Shown here piece after piece: positions 35,548 to 44,580 of a stretch of 64,000 nt of DNA (positions are counted from its first letter, which is position 1; each line of letters begins with the position of its first letter). Under the pieces are notes generated by a model, which was given only the letters and a program-made list of their open reading frames with translations, did not search any database and was not told the origin of the DNA. Both the position numbers and the translations under genes were made by a program. Source of the DNA: JAXGPX01 sp040766745 (lineage in GTDB: Bacteria > Bacillota > Sulfobacillia > Fermentithermobacillales > Fermentithermobacillaceae); NCBI GenBank assembly GCA_040766745.1, contig JAXGPX010000002.1, positions 124,001 to 188,000 of the forward strand. The letters are read 5' to 3'.

Positions 35548-36360
35548 TTAGGAAACTTCTTTACCTGCCTCTGCCTGTTTTTCATTAACAATGGTCTTCA
35601 CTGGGCACTTGGTAGCACAAATCCCGCAATTATCACAAATGGAATAGTCGATCTTGGCCAACGTGCCCTTATCCATAGATATCGCTTTTTGTGGGCAAGA
35701 TCTGACACAGGCCTGACACGCAATACAGCCTATCTTACAGTATTTGCGCACAGCGGGCCCCTTGTCATAGGATCTGCACAAAATGTGAACCTTCTGGCCG
35801 GCAGGAGATAGGCCTATTACGTGCCTGGGACAGGCTCTCACACAGGCACCACATCCAGTGCACTTTTCCTTAATTACTACAGGCAAACCTTCAGGAGACA
35901 TATACATTGCGCCAAAGGGGCAAGCCTTAACGCAGGTGCCAAGGCCCAAGCAACCATAGGGACAGCCTTTAAGCCCACCGAGGTGGTTAAGGGCGTGGCA
36001 GTCCATTACCCCGTGATACTCTGCAAGGTTAGCAGCACGGTCATGGTCTCCCTGACAATATACTACGGCTACCTTTGGCTCAACTACGCAACTTGAAACA
36101 CCCATAATTTCAGAAACCTTCTCTGCAACTGCATTTCCCCCTGGTACACAAGCATTGCAGGGAGCTTTGCCTTCACTTATTGCAGCAGCCAGCCCTGAAC
36201 ACCCAGGAAATCCGCACGCCCCACAGTTCGCACCGGGCAGAACTGAAAGTATTTCAACCACTTTCGGGTCTTCTTCAACTTTAAACTTCTGGGCAGCCAG
36301 GGCAAGCACTCCTCCAAATACAAGCCCAGCTGCTCCCAATGCCAGAATAGCGTCCAGCAT
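35548..36360 (-). CDS. rnfB: Rnf complex ferredoxin-type subunit RnfB
   Basis: 270 residues. An N-terminal membrane helix (about 3-24) leads to the GANCGACGFPGCSGLA four-cysteine domain and then several CxxCxxCxxxC ferredoxin motifs (CTGCGACVRACP, CIACQACVRSCP, CDNCGICATKCP, and CLGLGTCVKACP). RnfB takes electrons from reduced ferredoxin and passes them into the complex, coupling oxidation by NAD to Na+ or H+ export. ATG follows GGGGGGGAG. Last gene of the rnf operon. Confidence 0.95.
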   Translation of the reverse strand: MLDAILALGAAGLVFGGVLALAAQKFKVEEDPKVVEILSVLPGANCGACGFPGCSGLAAAISEGKAPCNACVPGGNAVAEKVSEIMGVSSCVVEPKVAVVYCQGDHDRAANLAEYHGVMDCHALNHLGGLKGCPYGCLGLGTCVKACPFGAMYMSPEGLPVVIKEKCTGCGACVRACPRHVIGLSPAGQKVHILCRSYDKGPAVRKYCKIGCIACQACVRSCPQKAISMDKGTLAKIDYSICDNCGICATKCPVKTIVNEKQAEAGKEVS

Positions 36361-36374
36361 AAATGCTCCCCCCC

Positions 36375-36962
36375 TTACTTAACCAGAGTCTTAAACAACC
36401 CTGAGAATCCTAGAAACGCCAGGGACATAAGGCCGGTAGAGATCAAGGCCAGGGGAAACCCCTCAAGAACCTCTGGAATGTCCATGAGTTTCCATCGCTC
36501 TCGAATCCCGGCAAATATCACTATTGCCAGGCTCCAACCAAGGGCCCCGGCAAATCCGTTAACAGTACTGGTCATGACACCGTACGAGTGCCTTACATTC
36601 AGCATGGCTACTCCCAAAACAGCACAGTTGGTGGTGATCAAAGGTAGATAAATCCCCAGAGCCTTGTATAGGCCTGGTAAAGTCTTCTTCATAAAAATCT
36701 CTACCAGCTGTACGAACGAAGCTATAACAAGGATGTAGGCAATTGTCCTTAGGTACTCGAGTCCCCGCGGCTCCAGGATAAGCTTCTCAAAAGCAGCCGT
36801 AACCGTAGACGCAAGGGTCATGACGAACACTACTGCGCCAGACATGCCCAGTGCAGTGTCAAGACTCTGAGACACTCCTATGAAAGGGCATATGCCCAGG
36901 TATTGCATAAAGATGAAGTTGTTAACCAGGACTCCGCCTAGTATTATCCCAATAATCGACAT
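36375..36962 (-). CDS. rnfA: Rnf complex membrane subunit RnfA
   Basis: 195 residues with six membrane helices, in the RnfA/NqrE family. Conserved membrane-cysteine segments are visible: NNFIFMQYLGICPFIGVS in helix 1 and LITTNCAVLGVAMLN in the middle, which in NqrD/E-type proteins hold an iron centre. Start ATG 36962 has GGAGGG 6 bases upstream. 14 bases before rnfB. Confidence 0.95.
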   Translation of the reverse strand: MSIIGIILGGVLVNNFIFMQYLGICPFIGVSQSLDTALGMSGAVVFVMTLASTVTAAFEKLILEPRGLEYLRTIAYILVIASFVQLVEIFMKKTLPGLYKALGIYLPLITTNCAVLGVAMLNVRHSYGVMTSTVNGFAGALGWSLAIVIFAGIRERWKLMDIPEVLEGFPLALISTGLMSLAFLGFSGLFKTLVK

Positions 36963-36977
36963 CACAATCCCTCCTTC

Positions 36978-37637
36978 TTAGCAGTGTCCCTGCCCGGTAT
37001 CAGATCCTGTCTCTTTGGCCTTACTCCACCGCATAACTGCAATATTGAGAACTGCCATGAGAACGCCCAAAGTTATGAATCCGCCCGGAGGAGTCAACAT
37101 AACGGCAGCCGGTTCAAAAGCCGGGACAGATGGAAAAGACGTGCTTCCAAAGGTAAACTGCCCGGTTCCAAGGAATTCCCTTATTCCTCCGATAATCATA
37201 AGGTTAAGGGTATATGCCGCTCCTATGCCCATGCCGTCCATAAGCGAGTTAATCACCGGCCTCTTGTATGCAAAAGCTTCGGCCCGGGCAATTATTATGC
37301 AGTTAACCACTATGAGGGGAACGAAAATTCCCAGAACATCATAGATGGCAGGCAAATATGCCCTCATGAGCAATTCCACAATTACCACAGGGGTAGCAAT
37401 CAATATTACAAAAATAGGAATTCGTATTTCATCAGGCACGACCTTCCTCAACAGCGACACAAACACATTAGAAAAGGAAAGGACGAATATTACAGCCACT
37501 CCCATCCAAAATCCGTTGACTACAGATGTTGTAACTGCAAGAGTAGGACACATGCCTATTGCCAACCTGAAGGTTGGGTTTTCATCTATAAAGCCCTTTA
37601 TGAAATCATACCCAAGGGATGACTTGTTTGCCTTCAT
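36978..37637 (-). CDS. rnfE: Rnf complex membrane subunit RnfE
   Basis: 219 residues with about six membrane helices; NqrD/RnfE family. Contains ENPTFRLAIGMCPTLAVTT and VNCIIIARAEAFAY, the paired cysteine-bearing helices that match those in RnfA. The extended C-terminus resembles other clostridial RnfE. The start overlaps the rnfD stop (ATGA). In most rnf operons rnfG lies immediately ahead of this gene; here rnfD does. Confidence 0.95.
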   Translation of the reverse strand: MKANKSSLGYDFIKGFIDENPTFRLAIGMCPTLAVTTSVVNGFWMGVAVIFVLSFSNVFVSLLRKVVPDEIRIPIFVILIATPVVIVELLMRAYLPAIYDVLGIFVPLIVVNCIIIARAEAFAYKRPVINSLMDGMGIGAAYTLNLMIIGGIREFLGTGQFTFGSTSFPSVPAFEPAAVMLTPPGGFITLGVLMAVLNIAVMRWSKAKETGSDTGQGHC

Positions 37638-38623
37638 TTGGATTCACCTCCTGCCGCACTTCGCCTGGCCGTAGCATCGTGGCTGTAACCGTAATACCTA
37701 GGCACCACATACCTATCAATCAGCGGCGTAACAAGGTTCATGAACAAAATGGCATAGGTAACACCCTCAGGGTAGCCGCCCCACAGCCTTATGAGCAAGG
37801 TAATAAGCCCTGCACCGATCCCCATGTACAGCCTGCCCTTAGGTGTAACAGGCGAGGTCACGTAATCAGTAGCCATGAAGAAAGACCCAAGGAATGCCCC
37901 GCCAAGAAGAATAGCACTCAGTCCATCTCCCTGGAAAAACGCTCCGGGTTTTCCAAAAATCCATGTCCCTAAGGCCAGGGTCCCAAGGTAGCCTGCAGGG
38001 ATTCGATAATCGATTACATCTCTTGCTATCAAATAAAGGCCCCCTAGAAGAAGCGCAAGTATGCTTGTTTCACCCAGGGAACCGATTCTCTGGCCCAGAA
38101 GCATATCTTTGATTGCCAGCGCAGTCTGCCCTGTGCCCTTAAAAGCAACTAAAGGGGTTGCAGTTGTTACTGCGTCATAAGTCATAGGATTCACCCAATC
38201 ACGGGTCATGTGCAATGGCCAGGCAGCAAGAAGAAGGGCCCTGGCAGCAAGTGCAGGATTGACGAAATTGGTTCCTAACCCGCCAAATATCTGCTTTGTT
38301 ACCACAATTGCAAACGCCGACCCAATAATAGGCATCCAAATAGGTACATTAGGCGGCAAAGTCAGAGCCAACAGAAGCCCTGTAATAACCGCCGAAAGAT
38401 CCTTAACGGTGACCTCTCTCTTAACGGCCTTCTGGTAAATGGCTTCCGATGCCACCGCAGAAACAACAGAAGCCAGAATCACCCACAATGCCCTGAACCC
38501 AAACAAGAAAACTCCGGCAATGCTCGCCGGGATGAGAGCTATCACTACGTCAAGCATTATCCCCCGCACTGTCTTAGTGCTTGTTATGTGGGGGGAAGGT
38601 GTTATCAGCAATTTGTCCTCCAT
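37634..38623 (-). CDS. rnfD: Rnf complex membrane subunit RnfD
   Basis: 329 residues, eight to ten membrane helices. RnfD binds FMN covalently through a threonine; the TTATPL motif after YDAV (around residues 173-178) is in place. GGLGTNFVNPALAARALLL and FFMATDYVTSPVTPKG also match NqrB/RnfD. ATG follows GGAGGG by 7 bases. It is coupled to rnfE by 4 bases, leaving no room for rnfG. Confidence 0.95.
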   Translation of the reverse strand: MEDKLLITPSPHITSTKTVRGIMLDVVIALIPASIAGVFLFGFRALWVILASVVSAVASEAIYQKAVKREVTVKDLSAVITGLLLALTLPPNVPIWMPIIGSAFAIVVTKQIFGGLGTNFVNPALAARALLLAAWPLHMTRDWVNPMTYDAVTTATPLVAFKGTGQTALAIKDMLLGQRIGSLGETSILALLLGGLYLIARDVIDYRIPAGYLGTLALGTWIFGKPGAFFQGDGLSAILLGGAFLGSFFMATDYVTSPVTPKGRLYMGIGAGLITLLIRLWGGYPEGVTYAILFMNLVTPLIDRYVVPRYYGYSHDATARRSAAGGESK

Positions 38624-38653
38624 GTTAATACCCTCCGTCTCTCCAGGCCCGGC

Positions 38654-39997
38654 CTAACTATTTCTTTGTGCCTTTCGCCTTGAGGCAATTTCAGCCTTGG
38701 CCAATTTTATCCACTGAACCAGGGGCCTCTTGGCCGGGCACGCAAAGGTACATGCACCACATTCACAGCAATCCATTACTCTCGAATTCTCGGCATCGTC
38801 CATTAGCCCGCGCTCGGCATAGGCTGCCATCCACACAGGCTGCAACCTCATTGGACATGCGTCAACACATTTTCCACAACGTATGCAAGGCAAGACCGGT
38901 TCCTGAACAACCTGCTCCTTCTTGAGTACCAAAACCCCGGAGGTGCCTTTTAACACCGGAACATCCAGGCTCTTGACCGCCGGGCCCATCATAGGCCCTC
39001 CCATAATTACCTTTCCGGGAGTACTGCTGAACCCTCCGGCCTTCTCAATAAGGAAAGACAAGGGGGTACCTATCAAAGTCCTAAAGTTTGATGGTTTTGC
39101 TACACCCTCGCCAGTAACACTCACAACCCTCTCTACCAGCGGCATGCCTGTCAATATTCCTTCTGCCATAGCATATGCAGTGCCCACGTTAGACACAATT
39201 ACGCCAACGTCAAGAGGAAGCCCTGGAGGAGGGGGTACTTCCCGCCCCAGAACCGCCTGAATGAGCTGCTTTTCGCCGCCCCTTGGATAGCGGGCACTGA
39301 GTACTGCCAGTTCAAGTTCGCCGTAGGGTTCAATGGCCTTCTTCATGGCCTCTATAGCGTCAGGCTTATTGTCCTCTATGCAGACCGTCCCCCTGACAAC
39401 TCCGGAAGCTTTCATGAGTGCCCTGAATCCAAAAACGACCTGCTCAGCCTCTTCAAGCATCACCCTGTGGTCAGCTGTAAGGTACGGCTCACATTCTGCA
39501 CCGTTTAGAAGGTACATATCAATGAGCTTGTCCTTGGGCGGGCAAAGTTTCACAGCCGTTGGAAATGCTGCCCCTCCAAGGCCAACAAGGCCCAGATCCC
39601 TTGCCAAAACCTGAATTACCTCAGCAGATATGGCGTCTAGCCCGGACGCAGCCGGAGACAGATCTTCATACAGTTCATGCTTGCCATCTGGTTCGAGGAT
39701 AATTGCCTCGGCCATACGGGCTTGTACAGGGTGAAACCTTGGTTCAATAGCCTTTACTGTACCGGATGTAGGAGCATGTAAAGCAGCACTTACCACACCC
39801 TGAGGTTCGGCTATTAACTGGCCCCTTTTCACAATATCCTTAGGGCTCACCACAGCCTTTGACGGGGCGCCTATATGCTGAGATAAAAAAAGTACAAGTT
39901 CCCCGGGAATTCCGGCGAACTCGATCGGAGATTGTTCCGACAGTTCCTTCTTATGAGGAACATTCACGCCTCCAAACATTCTTTTTATGGTAATCAC
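38654..39997 (-). CDS. rnfC: Rnf complex NADH-binding subunit RnfC
   Basis: 447 residues. N-terminal barrel-sandwich region, an NADH/FMN fold with GLVGLGGAAFPTAVKL and LLNGAECEPYLTADHR, a SLBB-like segment, and a C-terminal pair of [4Fe-4S] clusters (CIRCGKCVDACP and CCECGACTFACP). RnfC is the NAD-reducing end of the complex. GTG at 39997 after GAGGTGG. First gene of the rnf operon; upstream 240 bases up to rpoN hold no recognised gene. Confidence 0.95.
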   Translation of the reverse strand: MITIKRMFGGVNVPHKKELSEQSPIEFAGIPGELVLFLSQHIGAPSKAVVSPKDIVKRGQLIAEPQGVVSAALHAPTSGTVKAIEPRFHPVQARMAEAIILEPDGKHELYEDLSPAASGLDAISAEVIQVLARDLGLVGLGGAAFPTAVKLCPPKDKLIDMYLLNGAECEPYLTADHRVMLEEAEQVVFGFRALMKASGVVRGTVCIEDNKPDAIEAMKKAIEPYGELELAVLSARYPRGGEKQLIQAVLGREVPPPPGLPLDVGVIVSNVGTAYAMAEGILTGMPLVERVVSVTGEGVAKPSNFRTLIGTPLSFLIEKAGGFSSTPGKVIMGGPMMGPAVKSLDVPVLKGTSGVLVLKKEQVVQEPVLPCIRCGKCVDACPMRLQPVWMAAYAERGLMDDAENSRVMDCCECGACTFACPAKRPLVQWIKLAKAEIASRRKAQRNS

Positions 39998-40239
39998 TCA
40001 TACCACCTCAATTGCAGCCTTGGTTAAAGCCATAAAAAAATCTACGTTGATGAAATTCTATCACTTCTGCTATAAGTCCTTTAAGTCCCGAACAGGTTCA
40101 AGCGTCAGTGACTGCACAAGGTCAATTTTAGTTCCAAACTGGGCAATTAGTCAAATCTCCAGAATAGTTCGATTTTGATCGGACCTGGTTACCTGTACCC
40201 TGGTAAAAACGAGGAAGCGCTAAAGATGATAAAACAAAT

Positions 40240-41607
40240 TCATAGCCGCCTTCTGCGGTTCGACGGCAAAATTCCGAGTTGGCAACGGTACTTGGCTACA
40301 GTACGCCGGGCTATATCCATACCTTCTTTGGCCAGAAGTTCAACGATTTCATTGTCTGTCCAAGGGTTTTCCGGGTTTTCATTGTTAACAATCTCTTCAA
40401 TGGCCTTCTTGATATTGTATTGAGAGATCTCTTGCCCTCCGGATTCTACCCCCGGACTGAAAAACATTCTACACGAGAAGACTCCAAAGGGAGTATCTAC
40501 ATACTTTCCCGATATTGCCCTTGATACAGTCGAACTGTGGATCTCAAGTTCCTCTGCTATATCATTAAGAGTCATGGGCTCAACATGTGCCGGCCCCTCT
40601 AAAAAGAATCTTCTCTGGCGCCTTAAGATGCTTTCCATAACCCTTGATATTGTCATTCTTCTTTGCTCTATACTCTTTAGAAGAAAATAGGCCTTTCTTG
40701 CCTGTTGTGTAAGGTAAGTCTTTGCCTCATGCTCTCCCCTGGAAAGCAGACTTCTGTAGTAGGAATTCCACCTTATAGATGGAAGGACATTATCGTTCAA
40801 TATGACCACAAAATCGTCGCCAAGCTTCTTGACAATAATGTCAGGCACTACAAAAGTTACGTGCCCCTGGGAAAACATGGCCCCGGGTTTGGGATCCAAA
40901 CGCAAGATAGAGTCTCTGGCGCGCAATACGTCCTTAAGGGAGACTTGCTCTTCCTGAGCTATCCTGCTATAACGGGCCTGGCCCAAATCATCAAGGTAAT
41001 GCCTGATGATTCTCAATGGCAGGTCCCCAAGACCCCGGGACTGGGCCTGAAGTTCAAGGCACTCCCTGAGGTTTCTGGCAGCCACTCCTGGAGGGTCAAA
41101 ACTTTGGATTGTTTTCAGAATGGATTCAACCTGTTCCATGGTGCTTCCAGTAGCAACGGCGATCTCAGGCATTGAGGACCCTAAATAACCGTTATCATCA
41201 ATACTTCCAATAATGAACCGGGCAAGGGCCAGTTCTTTTTTGTTCAGGTGCATAAGCCCCAATTGGGATGTGAGGTGTTCGCGTATTGTCTCGCCTCTTT
41301 CAGGCAGTCCTTGATATACAGGGGTAAATTCCTCTCTGGCCTGGTGGGAAATTCTCTGCCCGAGGCCAAGGTCTGACGAATCGCAGAAATATGCGATCCA
41401 GTCCTCTTCGTCCTCTGTAACGTCTGTAGAGACCTCATGATGCCGTTCATCTGTAACCTCAAGAAGCGGGTTCTTCTCGGTTTCTGACAGCATGAATTCT
41501 GACAATTCCTGAACATTCATCTGAAGAACCATGATTGCCTGACGCAGTTCAGGTGTTAAGACAAGTTTCTGGGTCTGTACAAGTTCAAGGCTATACCCGG
41601 GTTTCAT
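40240..41607 (-). CDS. rpoN: RNA polymerase sigma-54 factor
   Basis: 455 residues from the ATG at 41607, which follows GGGAGGGAG; six more residues are possible upstream but lack a site. Region I is the Gln/Leu-rich activator-contact part (LELVQTQKLVLTPELRQAIMVLQM). The core-binding and HTH domains follow (LNDIAEELEIHSSTVSRAISGKY), and the RpoN box ARRTVAKYR stands near the C-terminus. Sigma-54 needs AAA+ enhancer-binding proteins, none of which is in this window. It lies between the rnf operon and the Asp23-like gene. Confidence 0.95.
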   Translation of the reverse strand: MKPGYSLELVQTQKLVLTPELRQAIMVLQMNVQELSEFMLSETEKNPLLEVTDERHHEVSTDVTEDEEDWIAYFCDSSDLGLGQRISHQAREEFTPVYQGLPERGETIREHLTSQLGLMHLNKKELALARFIIGSIDDNGYLGSSMPEIAVATGSTMEQVESILKTIQSFDPPGVAARNLRECLELQAQSRGLGDLPLRIIRHYLDDLGQARYSRIAQEEQVSLKDVLRARDSILRLDPKPGAMFSQGHVTFVVPDIIVKKLGDDFVVILNDNVLPSIRWNSYYRSLLSRGEHEAKTYLTQQARKAYFLLKSIEQRRMTISRVMESILRRQRRFFLEGPAHVEPMTLNDIAEELEIHSSTVSRAISGKYVDTPFGVFSCRMFFSPGVESGGQEISQYNIKKAIEEIVNNENPENPWTDNEIVELLAKEGMDIARRTVAKYRCQLGILPSNRRRRL

Positions 41608-41664
41608 TTTCTCCCTCCCATACATACTATTTAGACACTACCCGTCCATTTTCCTTGAACAAGC

Positions 41665-42525
41665 CTAATCTACGCCGATTTTTTTTGTGACTACATCAAC
41701 GCCTAGAAGATAAATTCCGGTAAGGTACTCCAGTTTCTGTTTCAATTTAGACTGAACCTCACTCATAACAGAAAACACGTTAGAGCCGTAGCTAATCACC
41801 AATTCCACTTCAAGGGTTGCCCCCTCGCTTGTAGTGAGGACCAGTGCCTTCAAGACCCTCTTTACTTCAGGAACTTCGTAGCATATCCTGGTAGCAATCT
41901 GCATCACGACATTGTCTGCAATATAAAAATTGCCGAAATAGCTGTATGTAGGCCTAACCACGCTTCTTTCAAGGATTGCAGCTTTTTGCTCCCTGGATCT
42001 TACAAATATCTGCAGCGGATCTACCATGTATCCTGAAAAGGTTTTCTTTACTTCAAATGTCGGGGCAGGGATTACGTGTTTCCCTTCCTGCCGGCGCCGC
42101 CAAAGGGCTTCTCTTACCTCTTCTTCGCTGGCGAATTCTCTTATATCCAGGCTTTGGGCAGGCCTGGGGAGGCCTAGCCTGGACACTATGCGTTCTATCA
42201 TAGAAACTGAAGTGCCCAGTATTAGAATCCTCTTTGGTTTAAGGTCTTCAAGGGCTGTCCGTACCTCGAGGACATGTCCTGGCGAAGTAAAGACAGCCCT
42301 TCTAACCGCAGCAGTCTTAGTTTCTTCCCGCTTAGCCGATCTTCCTGCAATAATTCGAGATCCGGAAATCAAAAGCCCATCATCGATAATTGCCTGGCAT
42401 TTATGCTCCTGGGCAACCAACATAGCGTGGTGGGACTTGCCTGTTCCGCTCGGCCCTATAAGGGCAATCACTTCAATATCCTGAAAAGCAGGGCCTGTTC
42501 CTATTTCTTTCCCCTGGAAAACCAC
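41665..42525 (-). CDS. P-loop NTPase with C-terminal Asp23/Gls24-like domain
   Basis: 286 residues. Walker A GPSGTGKSHHA lies at about 24-34. The middle part has HVLEVRTALEDLKPKRILILGTS, a possible Walker B-like strand. From about 200 the sequence turns into an Asp23/Gls24-like domain (YIADNVVMQIATRICYEVPEV, then EVELVISYGSNV and LEYLTGIYLLGVDV). Asp23 proteins line the cell envelope in Gram-positive bacteria and form a membrane-anchored layer; a fusion to a P-loop kinase/ATPase-like domain is uncommon as I know it. GTG start is uncertain; the gene overlaps the TPR gene by 25 bases. Function unknown. Confidence 0.7.
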   Translation of the reverse strand: MVFQGKEIGTGPAFQDIEVIALIGPSGTGKSHHAMLVAQEHKCQAIIDDGLLISGSRIIAGRSAKREETKTAAVRRAVFTSPGHVLEVRTALEDLKPKRILILGTSVSMIERIVSRLGLPRPAQSLDIREFASEEEVREALWRRRQEGKHVIPAPTFEVKKTFSGYMVDPLQIFVRSREQKAAILERSVVRPTYSYFGNFYIADNVVMQIATRICYEVPEVKRVLKALVLTTSEGATLEVELVISYGSNVFSVMSEVQSKLKQKLEYLTGIYLLGVDVVTKKIGVD

Positions 42526-43949
42526 GTGAAGCCGCCCTTTCCGCCTTCCTGAGGGCCTGGAACCTTTTGGATACCTTCAGGGGGGCAGGTGTCCTCTTTC
42601 ACAAAGCTACCTACCAGGCCTACGACTTTCTTCTCGTCTTCGGTTCTGGCACTGTTCCTGGCAGATGCAAGGAGTTCAGGCCATATAGCCCTGGATATGA
42701 ATGAGCCTGACTCAAGGGCGAAATTCGGATTGTGTTTCATAGCTTCCAACCAGTGTTTCAACCCTTCCCGTGCATTGCCTAGCGCCAAGAGCACGGTACC
42801 ATACAAGAGTTCCACATCTGACCGTAGTTTCTTTACCCCTGATTCTTTCAGATCTACCTGCTTAAGTGCATCAAGAAGATTTTCCGATGTACGCTTGGCT
42901 TCCTGAAGATTGCCTGCCCTGAAATGCAAATCCCCCAATACCATTTGGGGCTCTGGGGAAGTAGGCTGCAATTGGCTTATCTGCTGCCACCGGTAAATGG
43001 CTCGGTCAAAATCGCCGGCCATTACTGCAGCAGTAGCCAGGTTCTGATGAGCAGGTATGTATTCTGGATTGATCAAAATGCACTTTTCCCACAATTTTAT
43101 AGCCTCGGCCTGCTCCTGCTTTTGAAAATGCCCGAGCCCCAGATTATACGTGGCAAACAAATCATCAGGGCTAATTGCAAGAACCTGTTTCCATTGATCT
43201 ATTGCTGCATCAATATTTCCTGACAATGCATAGGCTTCGCCAAGAGTAGTAATCGTTCTAATATTGTCCGGTTCCAATTCCTTGGCCTTAGACAGAGACT
43301 CAAGGGCCTTCCCGTATTCTTTCTTGCCCAAAAAAGAAAGGCCTTTATTGAAGTGGAGCAGTGGGGCTGCAGATCCCAACCTTTCAGCTCTCCCGAGCAT
43401 GTCAAGAGCCTCATCGAACATTTGAAGGTCAGTATATATTGCCCCTACATTATGTAATGCCTGAAGGTTAGACGGATCAATCTTCAGAGCCTCTAGCCAT
43501 TCGTTAAGGGCATCTTTGATTCTACCTTTCGCTAAGTACAATTCGCCCAATTGGGAATGGGCCAGTATATTGCCGGCCCTTGCATCTCTGGCTCTTTCTG
43601 TGTGAGAAATGGCAGCATCCAGTTTGCCCTCAAGGGCATATATCTTGCCCAGGAAATACAAGGACGGACTGTGGTTCTTGTCAAGAGATACAGCCCTCTC
43701 CCATGCACTCTTAGCCTCTTCGATTTCTCCTGAATCGGCCATTGTTACGCCCAGGTAGTAATGGGCCTCAACATTGCGCTTATCGAGGTCAATGACTTTA
43801 GACAGTTGTTCTTTTGCTTTGTCCGGTTCTCTTGTCTTCATGTAAGACAAAGCAAGTTGAAGCCTTGTGGCAATATCCTTCGGCCTTTGAGAAACTTCTT
43901 TCTCGAGACGCTTGATTATCTCTCTAAGGGACTTCTCATCAATGCCCAC
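42501..43949 (-). CDS. Tetratricopeptide repeat protein
   Basis: 482 residues with about ten TPR units between 25 and 370 (for example VEAHYYLGVTMADSGEIEEA, LQALHNVGAIYTDLQMFDEA, LFATYNLGLGHFQKQEQAEA). No signal peptide or membrane helix is seen, so it should be cytoplasmic. TPRs mediate protein-protein contacts; the partner is unknown. GTG follows GAGGGATTAAT. It comes first in the small TPR, P-loop-Asp23, rpoN run and overlaps the P-loop gene, so the two may work together. Confidence 0.85.
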   Translation of the reverse strand: MGIDEKSLREIIKRLEKEVSQRPKDIATRLQLALSYMKTREPDKAKEQLSKVIDLDKRNVEAHYYLGVTMADSGEIEEAKSAWERAVSLDKNHSPSLYFLGKIYALEGKLDAAISHTERARDARAGNILAHSQLGELYLAKGRIKDALNEWLEALKIDPSNLQALHNVGAIYTDLQMFDEALDMLGRAERLGSAAPLLHFNKGLSFLGKKEYGKALESLSKAKELEPDNIRTITTLGEAYALSGNIDAAIDQWKQVLAISPDDLFATYNLGLGHFQKQEQAEAIKLWEKCILINPEYIPAHQNLATAAVMAGDFDRAIYRWQQISQLQPTSPEPQMVLGDLHFRAGNLQEAKRTSENLLDALKQVDLKESGVKKLRSDVELLYGTVLLALGNAREGLKHWLEAMKHNPNFALESGSFISRAIWPELLASARNSARTEDEKKVVGLVGSFVKEDTCPPEGIQKVPGPQEGGKGGFTWFSRGKK

Positions 43950-44061
43950 ATTAATCCCTCACGATACTAGTAAAGTTTGATTAAGATTCGCTCTCTTCCA
44001 GTATAATACCTCCTCTTGCTGAAGTTCTCCAATCAACGGCAGTTAATGGGTGCAATTTCTC

Positions 44062-44101
44062 TTGACTAAGACTAATCCTAGCATAATAATAGGATTAGTC
44101 T
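44062..44101 (+). promoter_or_regulatory. iscR promoter overlapped by a perfect inverted repeat (likely IscR/Rrf2 operator)
   Basis: TTGACT at 44062-44067 and AATAAT at 44085-44090 are 17 bases apart. The inverted repeat AGACTAATCCTA (44069-44080) and TAGGATTAGTCT (44090-44101), with 9 bases between, covers the spacer and -10 region. Rrf2-family regulators bind such dyads and often repress their own operon, so this is the best candidate for its site. Confidence 0.75.
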
Positions 44102-44144
44102 GATTGCAGCAATCAGGCGCTCTTTGAAACCGAGGTGAACCAAA

Positions 44145-44555
44145 TTGCCGTTTTCGCTTTCTACAAAAGGGCATTACGCTGTACTCCTAATGTATCAGCT
44201 GGCCAGGTCAGGTGATAGCCTAACCTCGCTGTCAGAGATATCATCAATCCAAAAAGTATCCCAGGGTTACCTTGAGCAAATTGTGAAACCTCTCAGGGAA
44301 GGCGGCCTGGTGCTAGGAAAAAGAGGATTCGGCGGAGGTTATACACTGGCCAAACCGGCCGATCAGATAACAGTCGGCGAAATTATCAGGATTGTAGAAG
44401 GGCCTGTAGTCCCTGTTGATTGTGTTGACGAGAATTTTTCCCACTTCAACTGCCCTGATGACTGCCGGGCCAAGTTGGTCTGGCAGAAAGTCGGAGAGGC
44501 AATTGACAGTGTTCTTGATTCCATAACTCTTACAGACTTACTTGATGGAGATTAA
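44145..44555 (+). CDS. iscR: Rrf2-family transcriptional regulator, IscR type
   Basis: 136 residues from a TTG preceded by GAGGTGA at 7 bases. N-terminal winged helix (STKGHYAVLLMYQLARSG, SLSEISSIQKVSQGYLEQIVKPLREGGLV, GKRGFGGGYTLAKPADQI) and a C-terminal CVDENFSHFNCPDDC triad of cysteines, which in IscR holds a [2Fe-2S] cluster. It should sense cellular Fe-S status and control the operon iscR-iscS-iscU through the dyad upstream. The cysteine spacing (9 and 3 residues between) differs from E. coli IscR (5 and 5) as in other Gram-positive members. Confidence 0.9.
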   Translation: MPFSLSTKGHYAVLLMYQLARSGDSLTSLSEISSIQKVSQGYLEQIVKPLREGGLVLGKRGFGGGYTLAKPADQITVGEIIRIVEGPVVPVDCVDENFSHFNCPDDCRAKLVWQKVGEAIDSVLDSITLTDLLDGD

Positions 44556-44580
44556 CCCATGATGAAAGGGGAATTGAGTC

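Noticed and set aside
36984..37622. 212-codon plus-strand open frame across rnfE
   Set aside because: Antisense to a clear RnfE gene with membrane helices; the reversed frame is rich in His, Lys and Arg and has no family features.
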